DNA from: Paenibacillus_G filicis
GTDB lineage: Bacteria; Bacillota; Bacilli; Paenibacillales; NBRC-103111
Assembly: GCF_038070315.1 (NCBI RefSeq)
Contig: NZ_JBBPCC010000031.1
Coordinates: 11,368-75,367, forward strand
Direction: 5' to 3'
DNA: 64,000 nucleotides
How positions within the stretch are numbered: the first letter of the stretch is position 1; each line of letters starts with the position of its first letter. Below are positions 25,754-34,513 of the stretch, piece by piece. The position numbers and the translations under genes were made by a program. The notes under the pieces were generated by a model. It was given only the letters and a program-made list of their open reading frames with translations. It was not told the DNA's origin and made no database searches.

Positions 25754-26950
25754 TTACGTCAGCTTATTGCCGCATTCCAGGCAGAATTTCTGTCCAGGCT
25801 GCACCGTATGCTGGCATTGCTTGCAGGTTAGGATCAGACTCGATCCGCATTCGTGGCAGAACTTCCCCTTCTCCGCTACAACTCCGCAGTTCGGACAAAT
25901 GATGCCGAGCGGCGTCCTGCAGGCCTTGCACTCGGTCGCATCCTTGGCGTTGTCCGCCTGACAATTCGGGCAAGGACGGTACGCATCCCCGCAGTTCGGG
26001 CAAAACTTGGAGCCCGGAGGCATCGGCTTCCTGCACTCATCGCACATCACGCCGGTATGGCCCAGCCCCTCCGCGGGATTCCCCACGATCTGGGAGAACG
26101 TCTGGCCGACCGCGGTACCGAGTCCCTGCCCCAGTGACTGGCCGAGGCCCAGATCGAAGCCCACATCGCGAAGCGGGCTGCTCGTATTGCGGGCGGCATT
26201 CTCCAGCGTATTGAAGGTTCTCTCCTGCTGATAGGTATAGCCCATAATATCCATCTCCGCTTTCTTGGCGAGCGCTTCCCGAACCCGGTTGATCGCCGGA
26301 TCGTCGGGGAAGTTGATGGAATCGATCGTAAAGTTAAACAGACGCAGTCCATATTCTTCAAATATAGATCCGACCCGCTCTTCCATATGCTTGGCAATTT
26401 CCGTCACATAGGCATGAATATCGAGCACGCTAATTTTTTTATGAATCAGATACCCCGAGATGATCTCCTTCATATTCATCAAGAGGATGCCTCGGAAATA
26501 GGTACCCAGCGCCTCCTGATCCAGTGCCGGAAGCGTACCGACCAGCTTCAGCAGAAGCTTGCGCGTATCGACAATCTGAACGCCGAATTGTCCGAACGCA
26601 CGCACCGAAACGATCAACTGAAAGCGCGGCTCCTGAAGCTGAATGGGACTAGCCGTCCCCCACTTCATATCCATCCGGTTCGTTTTGTTCACAAACCATA
26701 CTTCCGCCTTAAACGGCGAATCGCCCCCGTAAGGCAGGTTCATCAGCGCAGACAAAAACGGAATATTCTGCGTGGACAGCGTATGTCTGCCTGGTCCGAA
26801 GAGATCCAGCGCCTGGCCGTTCTTGAACAGAAGGGCCTCCTGCGTCTCATGCACGATCAATTCGCTCCAAGTAGCCAGTTCATCACTAGGATATTTCCAG
26901 ACGAGCCTATCGGGCGGACCGTCAAACTTCAATACATTCAAAATCGCCAT
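25754..26950 (-). CDS. ydjI: SPFH-domain protein with zinc ribbons, YdjI-like
   Basis: 398 residues. The N-terminal two thirds form an SPFH/band-7-like domain of the YdjI type (FDGPPDRLVWKYPSDELATWSELIVHETQEALLFKNGQ...). A Gly/Gln-rich linker then leads to at least four zinc-knuckle pairs between about 295 and 398 (CDECRKPMPPGSKFCPNCG; CPNCQADNAKDATECKAC; CPNCGVVAEKGKFCHECG; CKQCQHTVQPGQKFCLECG). In B. subtilis YdjI is a cytosolic scaffold that links the membrane proteins YdjG/H to PspA during envelope stress. A SigW-like promoter lies upstream. No pspA gene is in the operon here. Confidence 0.9.
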   Translation of the reverse strand: MAILNVLKFDGPPDRLVWKYPSDELATWSELIVHETQEALLFKNGQALDLFGPGRHTLSTQNIPFLSALMNLPYGGDSPFKAEVWFVNKTNRMDMKWGTASPIQLQEPRFQLIVSVRAFGQFGVQIVDTRKLLLKLVGTLPALDQEALGTYFRGILLMNMKEIISGYLIHKKISVLDIHAYVTEIAKHMEERVGSIFEEYGLRLFNFTIDSINFPDDPAINRVREALAKKAEMDIMGYTYQQERTFNTLENAARNTSSPLRDVGFDLGLGQSLGQGLGTAVGQTFSQIVGNPAEGLGHTGVMCDECRKPMPPGSKFCPNCGDAYRPCPNCQADNAKDATECKACRTPLGIICPNCGVVAEKGKFCHECGSSLILTCKQCQHTVQPGQKFCLECGNKLT

Positions 26951-27007
26951 GAGCGTCCCTTCCTCTTCTGTCGAAATTTCCCTGAATATCTATTGACTTA
27001 ACTATAC

Positions 27008-27033
27008 TACGAAAGTCTGATTTTTGGGATTCA
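27008..27033 (-). promoter_or_regulatory. SigW-type promoter of the ydjI-like operon
   Basis: On the minus strand TGAATC (27033-27028), exactly 16 bases, then CGTA (27011-27008). The extracytoplasmic-function SigW consensus is TGAAAC-N16/17-CGTA. The Bacillus pspA-ydjGHI operon is SigW-controlled, which supports the call. Confidence 0.65.
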
Positions 27034-27142
27034 TTTTTGTGCCACAAATGGCCAGATGATCCGGATGTCCACATCGAAGAGCATCGTCTCTCTGCGGGCG
27101 ATGCTCCTTTTCACCTATACAGCTTAACTGAGGCTTTGGCCC

Positions 27143-27982
27143 TTACTTCGACAGCTCCATAAAACCTTCTCCGAATACGTCCCTTACATCGTGGATCGTC
27201 AGGAAGGCGTCCTTGTCAGCGGCCTTGACGATTTTCTTCAGCGTGGACACCTCCTGCTTGCTGATCACAATATAGAGGACTTCCTTGGTCTCCTTGGTAT
27301 AGTAGCCCTTCCCCTGCAGGACGGTGACCCCCCGGTTCATCACCTGATTCACCTGCTCGGCTATCCGGTCCTGATGCCTCGAGATGATCGTCACCGCCTT
27401 CTTGGGATTCAGGCCTTCGATCATAAAATCCATCACTTTCGTCCCGATGTAGAGCATGACGATCGTCAGCATCAGCCGCTCCACCCCAATTATGAAATAC
27501 GAAGCGAATACGACTAGCAGGTCAAAAAACAGCAGCGCGTAGCTGACATTCCAATCCAGATATTTATTGGCGATCCGGGCCAGGATCGTCGTGCCTGCGG
27601 TGCTGCCTCCGACGCGGAAGATCAGCCCGATCCCCATCCCGCCCAGGATTCCTCCGAATACAGCGTTGACCATCAGCTCGCTGGACGCGATGCTCCAATC
27701 CCTCGTCAGATGCAAAAACAACGAGTTAAACAATACCGCGACAACGGTATAAGCAATCGTCCACTTGTCCAAAAACCTGTAACCGATGATCAGCAGAAAT
27801 GAGTTCAGAACCAGACTGACCAAGCCCGGTGACCATTGAAACATGTAATACAAAATAATGGAGGTACCCGTCACGCCGCCCTCTCCGAATCCGTTCGGAA
27901 TCACGAAGAGGTTTACGGCCAAAGCGAACAATAACGCTCCAAGCACGAGGAAACTGATATCGTGAGTTAACTTTTTCAGCAT
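27143..27982 (-). CDS. YitT-family membrane protein
   Basis: 279 residues from the ATG at 27982, with GGAG 9 bases before it; an upstream ATG at 28048 gives a non-hydrophobic extension and is less likely. Five or six membrane helices carry the YitT pattern (NLFVIPNGFGEGGVTGTSIIL; GGSTAGTTILARIANKY), followed by a cytosolic DUF2179 ferredoxin-like domain (about 215-275). The family is common in Firmicutes, with several copies per genome, and its role is unknown; some affect motility or metal stress. It follows the kimA gene on the same strand, separated by a terminator. Confidence 0.9.
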   Translation of the reverse strand: MLKKLTHDISFLVLGALLFALAVNLFVIPNGFGEGGVTGTSIILYYMFQWSPGLVSLVLNSFLLIIGYRFLDKWTIAYTVVAVLFNSLFLHLTRDWSIASSELMVNAVFGGILGGMGIGLIFRVGGSTAGTTILARIANKYLDWNVSYALLFFDLLVVFASYFIIGVERLMLTIVMLYIGTKVMDFMIEGLNPKKAVTIISRHQDRIAEQVNQVMNRGVTVLQGKGYYTKETKEVLYIVISKQEVSTLKKIVKAADKDAFLTIHDVRDVFGEGFMELSK

Positions 27983-28064
27983 ATTTACCGTCTCCACTTC
28001 CGCACAGTCATCCTTTTTATCATAGAGCACAGCCTGGAACTCCGGCAATCCCCCTTCTCATCCC

Positions 28065-28103
28065 AAAAAAAGAAAAAGCACCGTCCGCGGCGGACCGTGC
28101 TCC
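28065..28103 (-). terminator. Terminator after kimA
   Basis: On the minus strand GCACGGTCCGC pairs with GCGGACGGTGC and is followed by a T-rich run. It lies just before the stretch leading to the yitT-type gene. Confidence 0.85.
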
Positions 28104-28123
28104 TTCCTTCCCATATTGACCGA

Positions 28124-29944
28124 TTACCTCTGCAAATGAAACGGCACCGTCGCGACCACAACATCCTTCTTGGTCATCAGATACGTGCGCAGCAGCAGTC
28201 CATGCTGGTTATGCAGGATATTCTCCCACCAATGCTTGGTTATAAACTGCGGGATCAGCACCGTGATATGGTCGGTATCGGCCGTCTTCCACTCGACCGT
28301 GTCGATGAACTTCATGACTGGCCGGATGATACTCCGGTAGCTCGAACGCAGCACGATCAGGCGGACACCCGGGTTCCACTCCTCCCACTTCTTCTCCATC
28401 TTCTCGATCGACTCATCGTCGAAGCCCACATAGACGGCGACTACATTATCCGTCAACGACTTGGCGTAGCCGATCGACTGCAAGACCACCTTGGTGACGC
28501 CCGCCACCGGGACAACGATGGTACTGCCCTTGATCACCGGCTTATCCTGGGACGGATCAATACGCAGCTCATCCGCGGTATTGCGGTAATGATGCTGCAC
28601 CCGGTAGAAGGCCCCGATCACCAGCGGCAGGAAAATAAACACCATCCAGACCTGCGAGAACTTGGTCACGATGAAAATCAAGGTAATCCCGAGCGTCGTC
28701 AGCATGCCGATCGTATTGACCACGAAGCGGGATACCCAGCCGCGCGGGCGCAGCTTGATCCAGCGGATCATCATCCCCAGTTGGGACAGCGTGAACGGGA
28801 TGAATACACCTACCGCATATAGCGGGATCAGGTTTTCCGTCTCCCCGTGAAAGGCCACAACGAGCAGCGCCGAGAAAATACCAAGGAAAATGATACCGTT
28901 GGAAAAGCCAAGCCGATCCCCTCGGGCCATGAACGCATGCGGCATATATTTATCCTTAGCCAGCATGAACGCGAGCAGCGGAAAGGCGGAATACGCCGTA
29001 TTGGCGGCCAGGAACAGAATCAGGGCCGTTACCCCCTGGATGATGAAATATAGCCATCCTCGCCCGAACGTAGCGGCCGCGATCTGGGACACAACCGTGT
29101 TCTCCGGGTCCGGCTTGATGCCGTACCAGTAAGCCAGCAGGCTGATCCCGATAAACATGACCCCGAGGATCGTTCCCATCATCACCAGCGTGGATGCAGC
29201 ATTGCGCTCCGCCGGCTGCTTGAAGTTCGGGATCGCATTAGACACCGCCTCCACCCCCGTCAGCGCAGAGCAGCCGGAGCTGAATGCCTTCAGCAGCAGA
29301 AACAGGCTGATGTGCGACACCGTTGAGCCGAGCTCCGGCACCGCCGCATGAATGCCCCCGGTCAGGTACTTGATGACCCCGGAGGCGATCAGGACGAAGA
29401 CTGCAATGACGAACAAATAGATTGGAACTGCCAGAACGGAGGCCGATTCCGTCACCCCGCGCAAATTCATCACCGTCAGGAAGACGATCATCACAAGCGC
29501 AATCATCACACGGTGATCATGCAGAGACGGGAAAGCCGACGTGATCGCATCCGTCCCTGCGGACGAGCTGACCGCAACCGTCAGTACATAATCGACCAGC
29601 AGCGAGCCTCCGGCCAGCAGCCCGGACGGCACGCCCAGATTGTCCTTGGCTACCACATACGCCCCTCCCCCGGCGGGATAGGCGAAGATGGTCTGGCGAT
29701 AGGACAAAACCAGGATTAGCAGCAGGCCGAGCACCGCCGCCGAGATCGGGATGGAGTACCAGACGGCTGCGAAGCCTGCGGCCATCAGGACGATCAGAAT
29801 TTGCTCCGTTCCATAAGCCACGGAGGAGAGGGCGTCCGAGGATAACACGGCCAGCGCCTTGAGCTTACTCAGCTTCTCTCCTTCTATTTCGGTGCTTTTC
29901 ATCGGCCGTCCGATCAGAAGCCGTTTCCATCTGCTCATAATCAT
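28124..29944 (-). CDS. kimA: High-affinity potassium importer KimA
   Basis: 606 residues (B. subtilis KimA has 607), starting at the ATG at 29944 with AAAGGA 9 bases upstream. It is an APC-superfamily symporter with twelve membrane helices and a cytosolic C-terminal domain. Blocks identical or near-identical to KimA (formerly YdaO) include LSSDALSSVAYGTEQIL, YPAGGGAYVV, AGTDAITSAFP, LKAFSSGCSALTGVEA and VRGDRLGFSNGIIFLG-like. KimA drives K+ uptake with protons and is inhibited by c-di-AMP. In Bacillus its mRNA carries a c-di-AMP riboswitch; I see no match to that motif in the 210 bases upstream, so control may differ. Confidence 0.93.
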   Translation of the reverse strand: MIMSRWKRLLIGRPMKSTEIEGEKLSKLKALAVLSSDALSSVAYGTEQILIVLMAAGFAAVWYSIPISAAVLGLLLILVLSYRQTIFAYPAGGGAYVVAKDNLGVPSGLLAGGSLLVDYVLTVAVSSSAGTDAITSAFPSLHDHRVMIALVMIVFLTVMNLRGVTESASVLAVPIYLFVIAVFVLIASGVIKYLTGGIHAAVPELGSTVSHISLFLLLKAFSSGCSALTGVEAVSNAIPNFKQPAERNAASTLVMMGTILGVMFIGISLLAYWYGIKPDPENTVVSQIAAATFGRGWLYFIIQGVTALILFLAANTAYSAFPLLAFMLAKDKYMPHAFMARGDRLGFSNGIIFLGIFSALLVVAFHGETENLIPLYAVGVFIPFTLSQLGMMIRWIKLRPRGWVSRFVVNTIGMLTTLGITLIFIVTKFSQVWMVFIFLPLVIGAFYRVQHHYRNTADELRIDPSQDKPVIKGSTIVVPVAGVTKVVLQSIGYAKSLTDNVVAVYVGFDDESIEKMEKKWEEWNPGVRLIVLRSSYRSIIRPVMKFIDTVEWKTADTDHITVLIPQFITKHWWENILHNQHGLLLRTYLMTKKDVVVATVPFHLQR

Positions 29945-30154
29945 AGCGTTATGTCCTTTCTTTGAACCCATGCAAAATGTTAAGCTCCATCTTGATGTCA
30001 GGTTGCCTCACTTGCTAACTTACCCATATTCTAACGCAACGCATCGCGAATACAATGGCCTTGTGCCGATTTGACTTTTTCTTTAGAATTGCCCGAATGG
30101 ACGGGCTCCATCCCGGTTATGGACGGGAGATATCCGCCCCTGAACGCTCCATAG

Positions 30155-30192
30155 CAAAAACACGCCCTCCATATCTCATGAGGGCGTGTCCA
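30155..30192 (-). terminator. Terminator after the siderophore lipoprotein gene
   Basis: Stem ACACGCCCTC with GAGGGCGTGT (about 30160-30189). The minus strand continues with GTTTTTGC. It ends the 30206 gene before the kimA promoter region. Confidence 0.8.
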
Positions 30193-30205
30193 GGGAATCT
30201 TAATT

Positions 30206-31198
30206 TTAGTTGCCAGCACCGACGGTTTTGACCAGGATGTCAAGCTGCTTTTCCAGATTCAATCCATCCGTCATCCAGAATTCCTTGTAATTCAGCAGAT
30301 AAACATGCTTCTTGCCAACAGCCGGGATGTTTTTCCATACCGGGCCTTCCATCAGCTCCTTGGCACGCTCCTTGCCTCCAGCAGGCTCATACACGGTTAT
30401 AAACATGTGATCGGCCGCATACTGCGGCAGTACCTCCAGGGAGATATCCTTGGCCTGGCCCGTATCCACGATGTCGGCTTTGATCTTGTCCTGCGGCTTC
30501 AACCCGAACATCTGCAGGAGATTGTAGTTGGCATCCCGTCCTGTCGGCCATACCCATATGTTTTTGGCCCAGATGGAGTAGCTCCCGACCGTTTCCTGCG
30601 GTCCGATCACCTTGGCAATCTTCTCCTTCGCTTCAGCGGCCTTCTGCTTGTAGCGGGCGATGAAGGCGTCGGCTTCAGCCTCCTTGCCGATCAGGCTGCC
30701 GATCTTCTTCAATTCCTCCAGCGGATCACCGCCGCTGAAGCCGGACGACACGATGGACACCGTTGGTGCGATTTTCGACAGATTCTCGATATTCTCTGCC
30801 GGCAGGTAGCTCGGCACGATGATCAGATCGGGCGTCAGCTCCAGCACCTTCTCCATCGACACGTCGCCGACGTTGACGACGCCCTGGAGCTCTTTCTCCA
30901 GCAGCACCGAATTCTCGAGGGCGAGAGAGCCGGCTCCGACCGGCTTGACGCCAAGCGCCAGCAGGTCTCCCAGGAAGGTGATGGCTACGATCCGCTTGGG
31001 CTGTGCAGGAACTTCGATCTCACCGTTCTCTCCCTTGAACTTCTTCGTGGTTGGCTGCTGTGCGGTCTGTTCTGCAGGCTTGGGATTCGCTGCCTCCTTG
31101 CCAGCAGGCTCAGCCGGAGCACTGCTGCAGGCTGCCAGCAACAGCGTAAAGATCACGATAAGCAAGCCGGGCTTGCATACATAAGTAAAGCGGGACAT
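30206..31198 (-). CDS. Iron-siderophore ABC transporter binding lipoprotein
   Basis: 330 residues from the ATG at 31198, which follows AGGAGGGTGTTT. A lipoprotein signal (LLIVIFTLLLAACSSAP, lipobox LAAC) anchors a class III (TroA-like) periplasmic-binding fold with KRIVAI...LGDLLALGVKPVGAGS and a long backbone helix. It captures ferric siderophore outside the membrane and delivers it to FecCD permeases. No permease or ATPase is adjacent, so it must share a distant one. A Fur box sits directly upstream, and an AraC regulator with a similar binding domain is the upstream neighbour on the same strand. Confidence 0.92.
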   Translation of the reverse strand: MSRFTYVCKPGLLIVIFTLLLAACSSAPAEPAGKEAANPKPAEQTAQQPTTKKFKGENGEIEVPAQPKRIVAITFLGDLLALGVKPVGAGSLALENSVLLEKELQGVVNVGDVSMEKVLELTPDLIIVPSYLPAENIENLSKIAPTVSIVSSGFSGGDPLEELKKIGSLIGKEAEADAFIARYKQKAAEAKEKIAKVIGPQETVGSYSIWAKNIWVWPTGRDANYNLLQMFGLKPQDKIKADIVDTGQAKDISLEVLPQYAADHMFITVYEPAGGKERAKELMEGPVWKNIPAVGKKHVYLLNYKEFWMTDGLNLEKQLDILVKTVGAGN

Positions 31199-31213
31199 AA
31201 ACACCCTCCTGAT

Positions 31214-31232
31214 GATAATGATTATCATTTTC
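31214..31232. promoter_or_regulatory. Fur box
   Basis: GATAATGATTATCATTTTC matches the consensus GATAATGATAATCATTATC at 17 of 19 bases. It lies 15 bases upstream of the 31198 start, where it would block transcription when iron is sufficient. Confidence 0.85.
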
Positions 31233-31323
31233 TACGATTTTCTCATTCTATCAGGATATTAAGATTTGTCTATGTCAGAAAGTCATTCCTTTCATGCACG
31301 AAAACACCAAGGTTCTCCGTCAT

Positions 31324-32898
31324 TCAGTACACCAGACGGTCGAGAAACATCCGCTTCTGCAAGGGGAGCTGCCGGATCAAGGACAAGACATCGCTCGGAT
31401 AATATAGCAGCTTGTCGATGCGGTAGATTCGTCCATGCCGGTAGGCGGGCAGCGTCTCCCAGATGGGATGCGCTAGCAGCTTCTCCGCTTCCCGGTCACC
31501 GTCCTGCACGGTAACGACCATATGGTCGGCAGCATACTCCGGTAGCCGCTCGATCGGAATCTGCCGGACCGTTCCTCTTCCCAGAACGTCGCTTCGGATG
31601 GATGCCGGAGGGCTGAGGCCCAGCGACTTGTACAGGTTATAGCCGCCCCGGCCGTGGAACTCATTGAGCAGCCAAACTCCGTTTCTGCTGACCTCATACA
31701 AGCCGACCGTCTCGTCCGGACCGAGTACGCCAATTAGCTCTGCGCGCGCTTGCCCCGCCTCCTCCTCGTACCGTGCTGTGAAAGCCCTGGCCTCCTCCTC
31801 GCGTCCCAGAATCTCCGCCAGCTGCCTGAAGCGGTCGAACGGGTCGCCGTAAGGCAACAGCAAGATCGGAGCAACCCGCTGAAGCTGCCGGACCAGCTGC
31901 GGAGCGAGCCAGCTCGGGATAATAATCAGCTCCGGTGCGAGCTCCAGCAGCGGCTTCGCCGACTGCCTGCCCACATCGGGGACACCGGCCAGCTCTTCTT
32001 TCAATAAATAGTAGCTGTCCAGACCGAACGGATAGGAGGCCCTGACCGGACGGATGCCGAGCGCCAGCAGACTGCCTACCCAGTCATAGACGACAATGCG
32101 CTTGGGCTCGCGGGCATAGGCAGACGGCGACAGACCCGTCACCTGCTTGAACTTGCGGCTCAGATACAGGCCGTTCGAATACCCGACATCGCGCGCGATC
32201 TCGTCCAGCGTGTGCGATGAGAGCAGGAGCTGCTCCTTGGCCTTTTTGATCCGGATATCGGCCAAATATTCCGCAAAGCCGAGCCCGGTCTCCTTGCGGA
32301 ATAGCACGGAGAATACCCGTGGATGGAAGCCTGCCATGGCTGCCATCGCCTCCCGTGTGATATCCTCCCGGTACGACTGCTCCATATGCTCGATGACCGC
32401 CTGAATCCATGGGTCCGGCTGACCCGGCATAGAGCCCCGGCTGCTCTGAAGCAGCTGCAGCAGCTCGTACAGCAGCTTATGCCGGAGCATAGCGTCCTTC
32501 TCTGGAGCATGCCCGCGAAGCTTCACCAGTTCCTGCGCCAGCATCAGAATCCGATAGGGAGATTCCTGAGGAAGCAGCCCGTCCGCGTACCACGGCTCCC
32601 TCGTCTCCCGGTATACGACCCGCTCATCCTCCATCTCCCCTTCCAGCAGCCGCTGGAAGCAGACGAGGTGAATAACCAGATCGTGCATCGGCAAACTGCG
32701 AAGCTCCAGCATCCGGTCCGGATTGCAGAAGATCACCGCCTCCTGATGAATGAGCCATTTTTTCCCGTCGATGAACAGCTCGCCCTTGCCCTTGGACACC
32801 GTGAGCAGCACATACGTGTCCGTCCACCATCTGAAGTCCGGATCACCGGCCAGCAGCCTCTCCTCATACGCATCCTTGTAGCGATACAGGCAGCTCAT
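31324..32898 (-). CDS. AraC-type regulator fused to a siderophore-binding domain (Btr-like)
   Basis: 524 residues from the ATG at 32898 (GGTGAG upstream); an ATG at 32946 has no ribosome site. An N-terminal cupin-like sensor (about 20-110) precedes a double helix-turn-helix AraC domain (about 165-265: LDEIARDVGYSNGLYLSRKFKQVTGLSPSAY) and a C-terminal class III binding-protein domain (about 270-520) without a signal peptide. B. subtilis Btr has this layout: it binds Fe-bacillibactin in the cytosol and activates its uptake genes. Its likely target is the binding lipoprotein just downstream. The stop lies about 90 bases upstream of the Fur box. Confidence 0.9.
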   Translation of the reverse strand: MSCLYRYKDAYEERLLAGDPDFRWWTDTYVLLTVSKGKGELFIDGKKWLIHQEAVIFCNPDRMLELRSLPMHDLVIHLVCFQRLLEGEMEDERVVYRETREPWYADGLLPQESPYRILMLAQELVKLRGHAPEKDAMLRHKLLYELLQLLQSSRGSMPGQPDPWIQAVIEHMEQSYREDITREAMAAMAGFHPRVFSVLFRKETGLGFAEYLADIRIKKAKEQLLLSSHTLDEIARDVGYSNGLYLSRKFKQVTGLSPSAYAREPKRIVVYDWVGSLLALGIRPVRASYPFGLDSYYLLKEELAGVPDVGRQSAKPLLELAPELIIIPSWLAPQLVRQLQRVAPILLLPYGDPFDRFRQLAEILGREEEARAFTARYEEEAGQARAELIGVLGPDETVGLYEVSRNGVWLLNEFHGRGGYNLYKSLGLSPPASIRSDVLGRGTVRQIPIERLPEYAADHMVVTVQDGDREAEKLLAHPIWETLPAYRHGRIYRIDKLLYYPSDVLSLIRQLPLQKRMFLDRLVY

Positions 32899-32949
32899 GT
32901 CTCTCACCCTGCTCCCTTGACGGCTTAACCGGTTTCTTTCCTCCATGAT

Positions 32950-32999
32950 AGCAAAAAAAATCGAAAACCGCCTTCCGAAGCGCTTCGGGAGACGGTTAA
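32950..32999 (-). terminator. Terminator of the cystine-type transporter operon
   Basis: On the minus strand ACCGTCTCCCGAAGC pairs imperfectly with GCTTCGGAAGGCGGT, followed by TTTTCGATTTTTTTT. It ends the operon whose last gene stops at 33065. Confidence 0.8.
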
Positions 33000-33064
33000 C
33001 GGCCGATCAGGGACACAGGCAGCCCAGCTTGCAGGACGGCCGGAATTTTTTCACTTCATACCAC

Positions 33065-33778
33065 TTAGGCAACCGCCCTTCGTTCATGGCGGCTGAAACG
33101 TGTCTCCAGCTTGGCGAACAGCTTCTCGCAGCCCCAGCAGATGATCCAGTAGATGATCGATGCATCCACATACATCTCGAGGTAGCGGTAGCCGTCCCCA
33201 GCGATGATTTTGGCCTGGGCCATGACCTCCAGCACCTTGATGGCGAAGGCGAGCGACGTGCCTTTGATCAGATTGATGAAAATATTGCCGAGGTTCGGCA
33301 GCGCGACGACCAGCGCCTGGGGAGCGATGATGCGCAGCAGTCCCTGGGTCCCTGTCATGCCGACGGACAACGCCGCCTCCATTTGCCCCGCCTCGGTCGA
33401 GCTGAGCGCCGCCCGGATCACCTCCGACTGGTACGCCGCCGAATTGATCGTGAAGGCAAGCATCGCGAACAGCAGCGGAGACATCTCCTGCACCGGCAGC
33501 TGCCAGCCCCACTCGCGGTTCACAGTCTCCAGCAGCAGCGGAAACCCATAGAAGACGACATAAATCTGCACGAGCAGCGGGGTGCCCCGGATGAAAGATA
33601 CATACAGCGCGCATAGCCGGTCCAGTACGGGCACCCGATACAGGCGGCATAATGCGATTAGCAGACCTATGACCGTACCGAGCAGCATCGAGAAAACCGC
33701 CACACCGATCGTTGCAGGCACACCCCTCAACACCTCGGGAAATTTCTCGATGGCGAAGGCCAGACTAAAGCTGTCCAA
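33065..33778 (-). CDS. Amino-acid (cystine-type) ABC transporter permease 2
   Basis: 237 residues from a TTG at 33778 (GGGAGAGAA upstream). It has five membrane helices and the amino-acid permease EAA loop (YQSEVIRAALSSTEAGQMEAALSVGMTG), which docks on the ATPase. It resembles the TcyM/TcyL permeases for cystine and S-substituted cysteines. It is the last gene of an operon with a second permease, a binding lipoprotein and two flavin monooxygenases. No ATP-binding gene follows, so the operon needs an ATPase from elsewhere. Confidence 0.88.
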   Translation of the reverse strand: MDSFSLAFAIEKFPEVLRGVPATIGVAVFSMLLGTVIGLLIALCRLYRVPVLDRLCALYVSFIRGTPLLVQIYVVFYGFPLLLETVNREWGWQLPVQEMSPLLFAMLAFTINSAAYQSEVIRAALSSTEAGQMEAALSVGMTGTQGLLRIIAPQALVVALPNLGNIFINLIKGTSLAFAIKVLEVMAQAKIIAGDGYRYLEMYVDASIIYWIICWGCEKLFAKLETRFSRHERRAVA

Positions 33779-33802
33779 GATGTGATTCTCTCCCTTCCTC
33801 CG

Positions 33803-34513
33803 TTACCGCGCAAGTCCCGCATGGCCCCTCTTATACACCTTTTCCAGACGCCCAAAGCCCTTCTCAATGATGAGGCTAAGCATCCAATAGATCAGGGATA
33901 CGAGGATATAGACCTGAAAAATATTCGCGCCATAATTGTTGCCGATGATGATCTGCACCTGCCCCATAATGTCCGTAATGCCGATGGAGAAGGCCAGTGA
34001 GGTTTCCTTGAGCAAAATGATCACCTGATTGCCCATGCTGGGAATCGCAATGCCGAAGGCCTGCGGCAGGATGATCCGCCAGAGCGACTGTCCGAAGCTC
34101 ATGCCCACGCTGTACGCCGCCTCCTGCTGTCCGCTGCCAACGGCGAGATAAGCCGAGCGGATGACCTCCGAGAAGAAAGCCGCGCTGTGCAGCGAGAAGG
34201 TAATGATCGCGAAGATCAGCTTATCCCAGCCATTCACATCGATCCCGATAAGCTTGAGCAGCTGCGGGAGCCCGTAGTAGACGAGGAACAGCTGAACGAT
34301 CGTCGGCGTGCACCGCATGAACGACAAGTAGAACGTAGCGATGGCATAGGGAATCCTGCGCTTCTGGATGCGGACAAATGCAATGAGCGCCCCAAGCAGC
34401 AGACCGAACACCAGCGAGGCGAGCAGCATCGTCAGCGTGACCGGCAGCCGCTCGGCTATGCGCAGGAAAAGCTTCAGCGTCGTTTCGATACCGCCCTCGC
34501 TCATCGCTGTCAT
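33803..34513 (-). CDS. Amino-acid (cystine-type) ABC transporter permease 1
   Basis: 236 residues, five membrane helices, with the EAA loop FFSEVIRSAYLAVGSGQQEAAYSVGMSFGQSL, typical of polar amino-acid permeases. It is a paralogue of the downstream permease and probably forms a heterodimer with it. Its ATG overlaps the stop of the binding-protein gene by 4 bases, so translation is coupled. The substrate is inferred to be an organosulfur amino acid from the neighbouring monooxygenases. Confidence 0.88.
   Translation of the reverse strand: MTAMSEGGIETTLKLFLRIAERLPVTLTMLLASLVFGLLLGALIAFVRIQKRRIPYAIATFYLSFMRCTPTIVQLFLVYYGLPQLLKLIGIDVNGWDKLIFAIITFSLHSAAFFSEVIRSAYLAVGSGQQEAAYSVGMSFGQSLWRIILPQAFGIAIPSMGNQVIILLKETSLAFSIGITDIMGQVQIIIGNNYGANIFQVYILVSLIYWMLSLIIEKGFGRLEKVYKRGHAGLAR

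Noticed and set aside
29945..30154. Possible c-di-AMP (ydaO) riboswitch upstream of kimA
   Set aside because: I looked for the conserved blocks of the ydaO motif and did not find them; only short unrelated hairpins are present.
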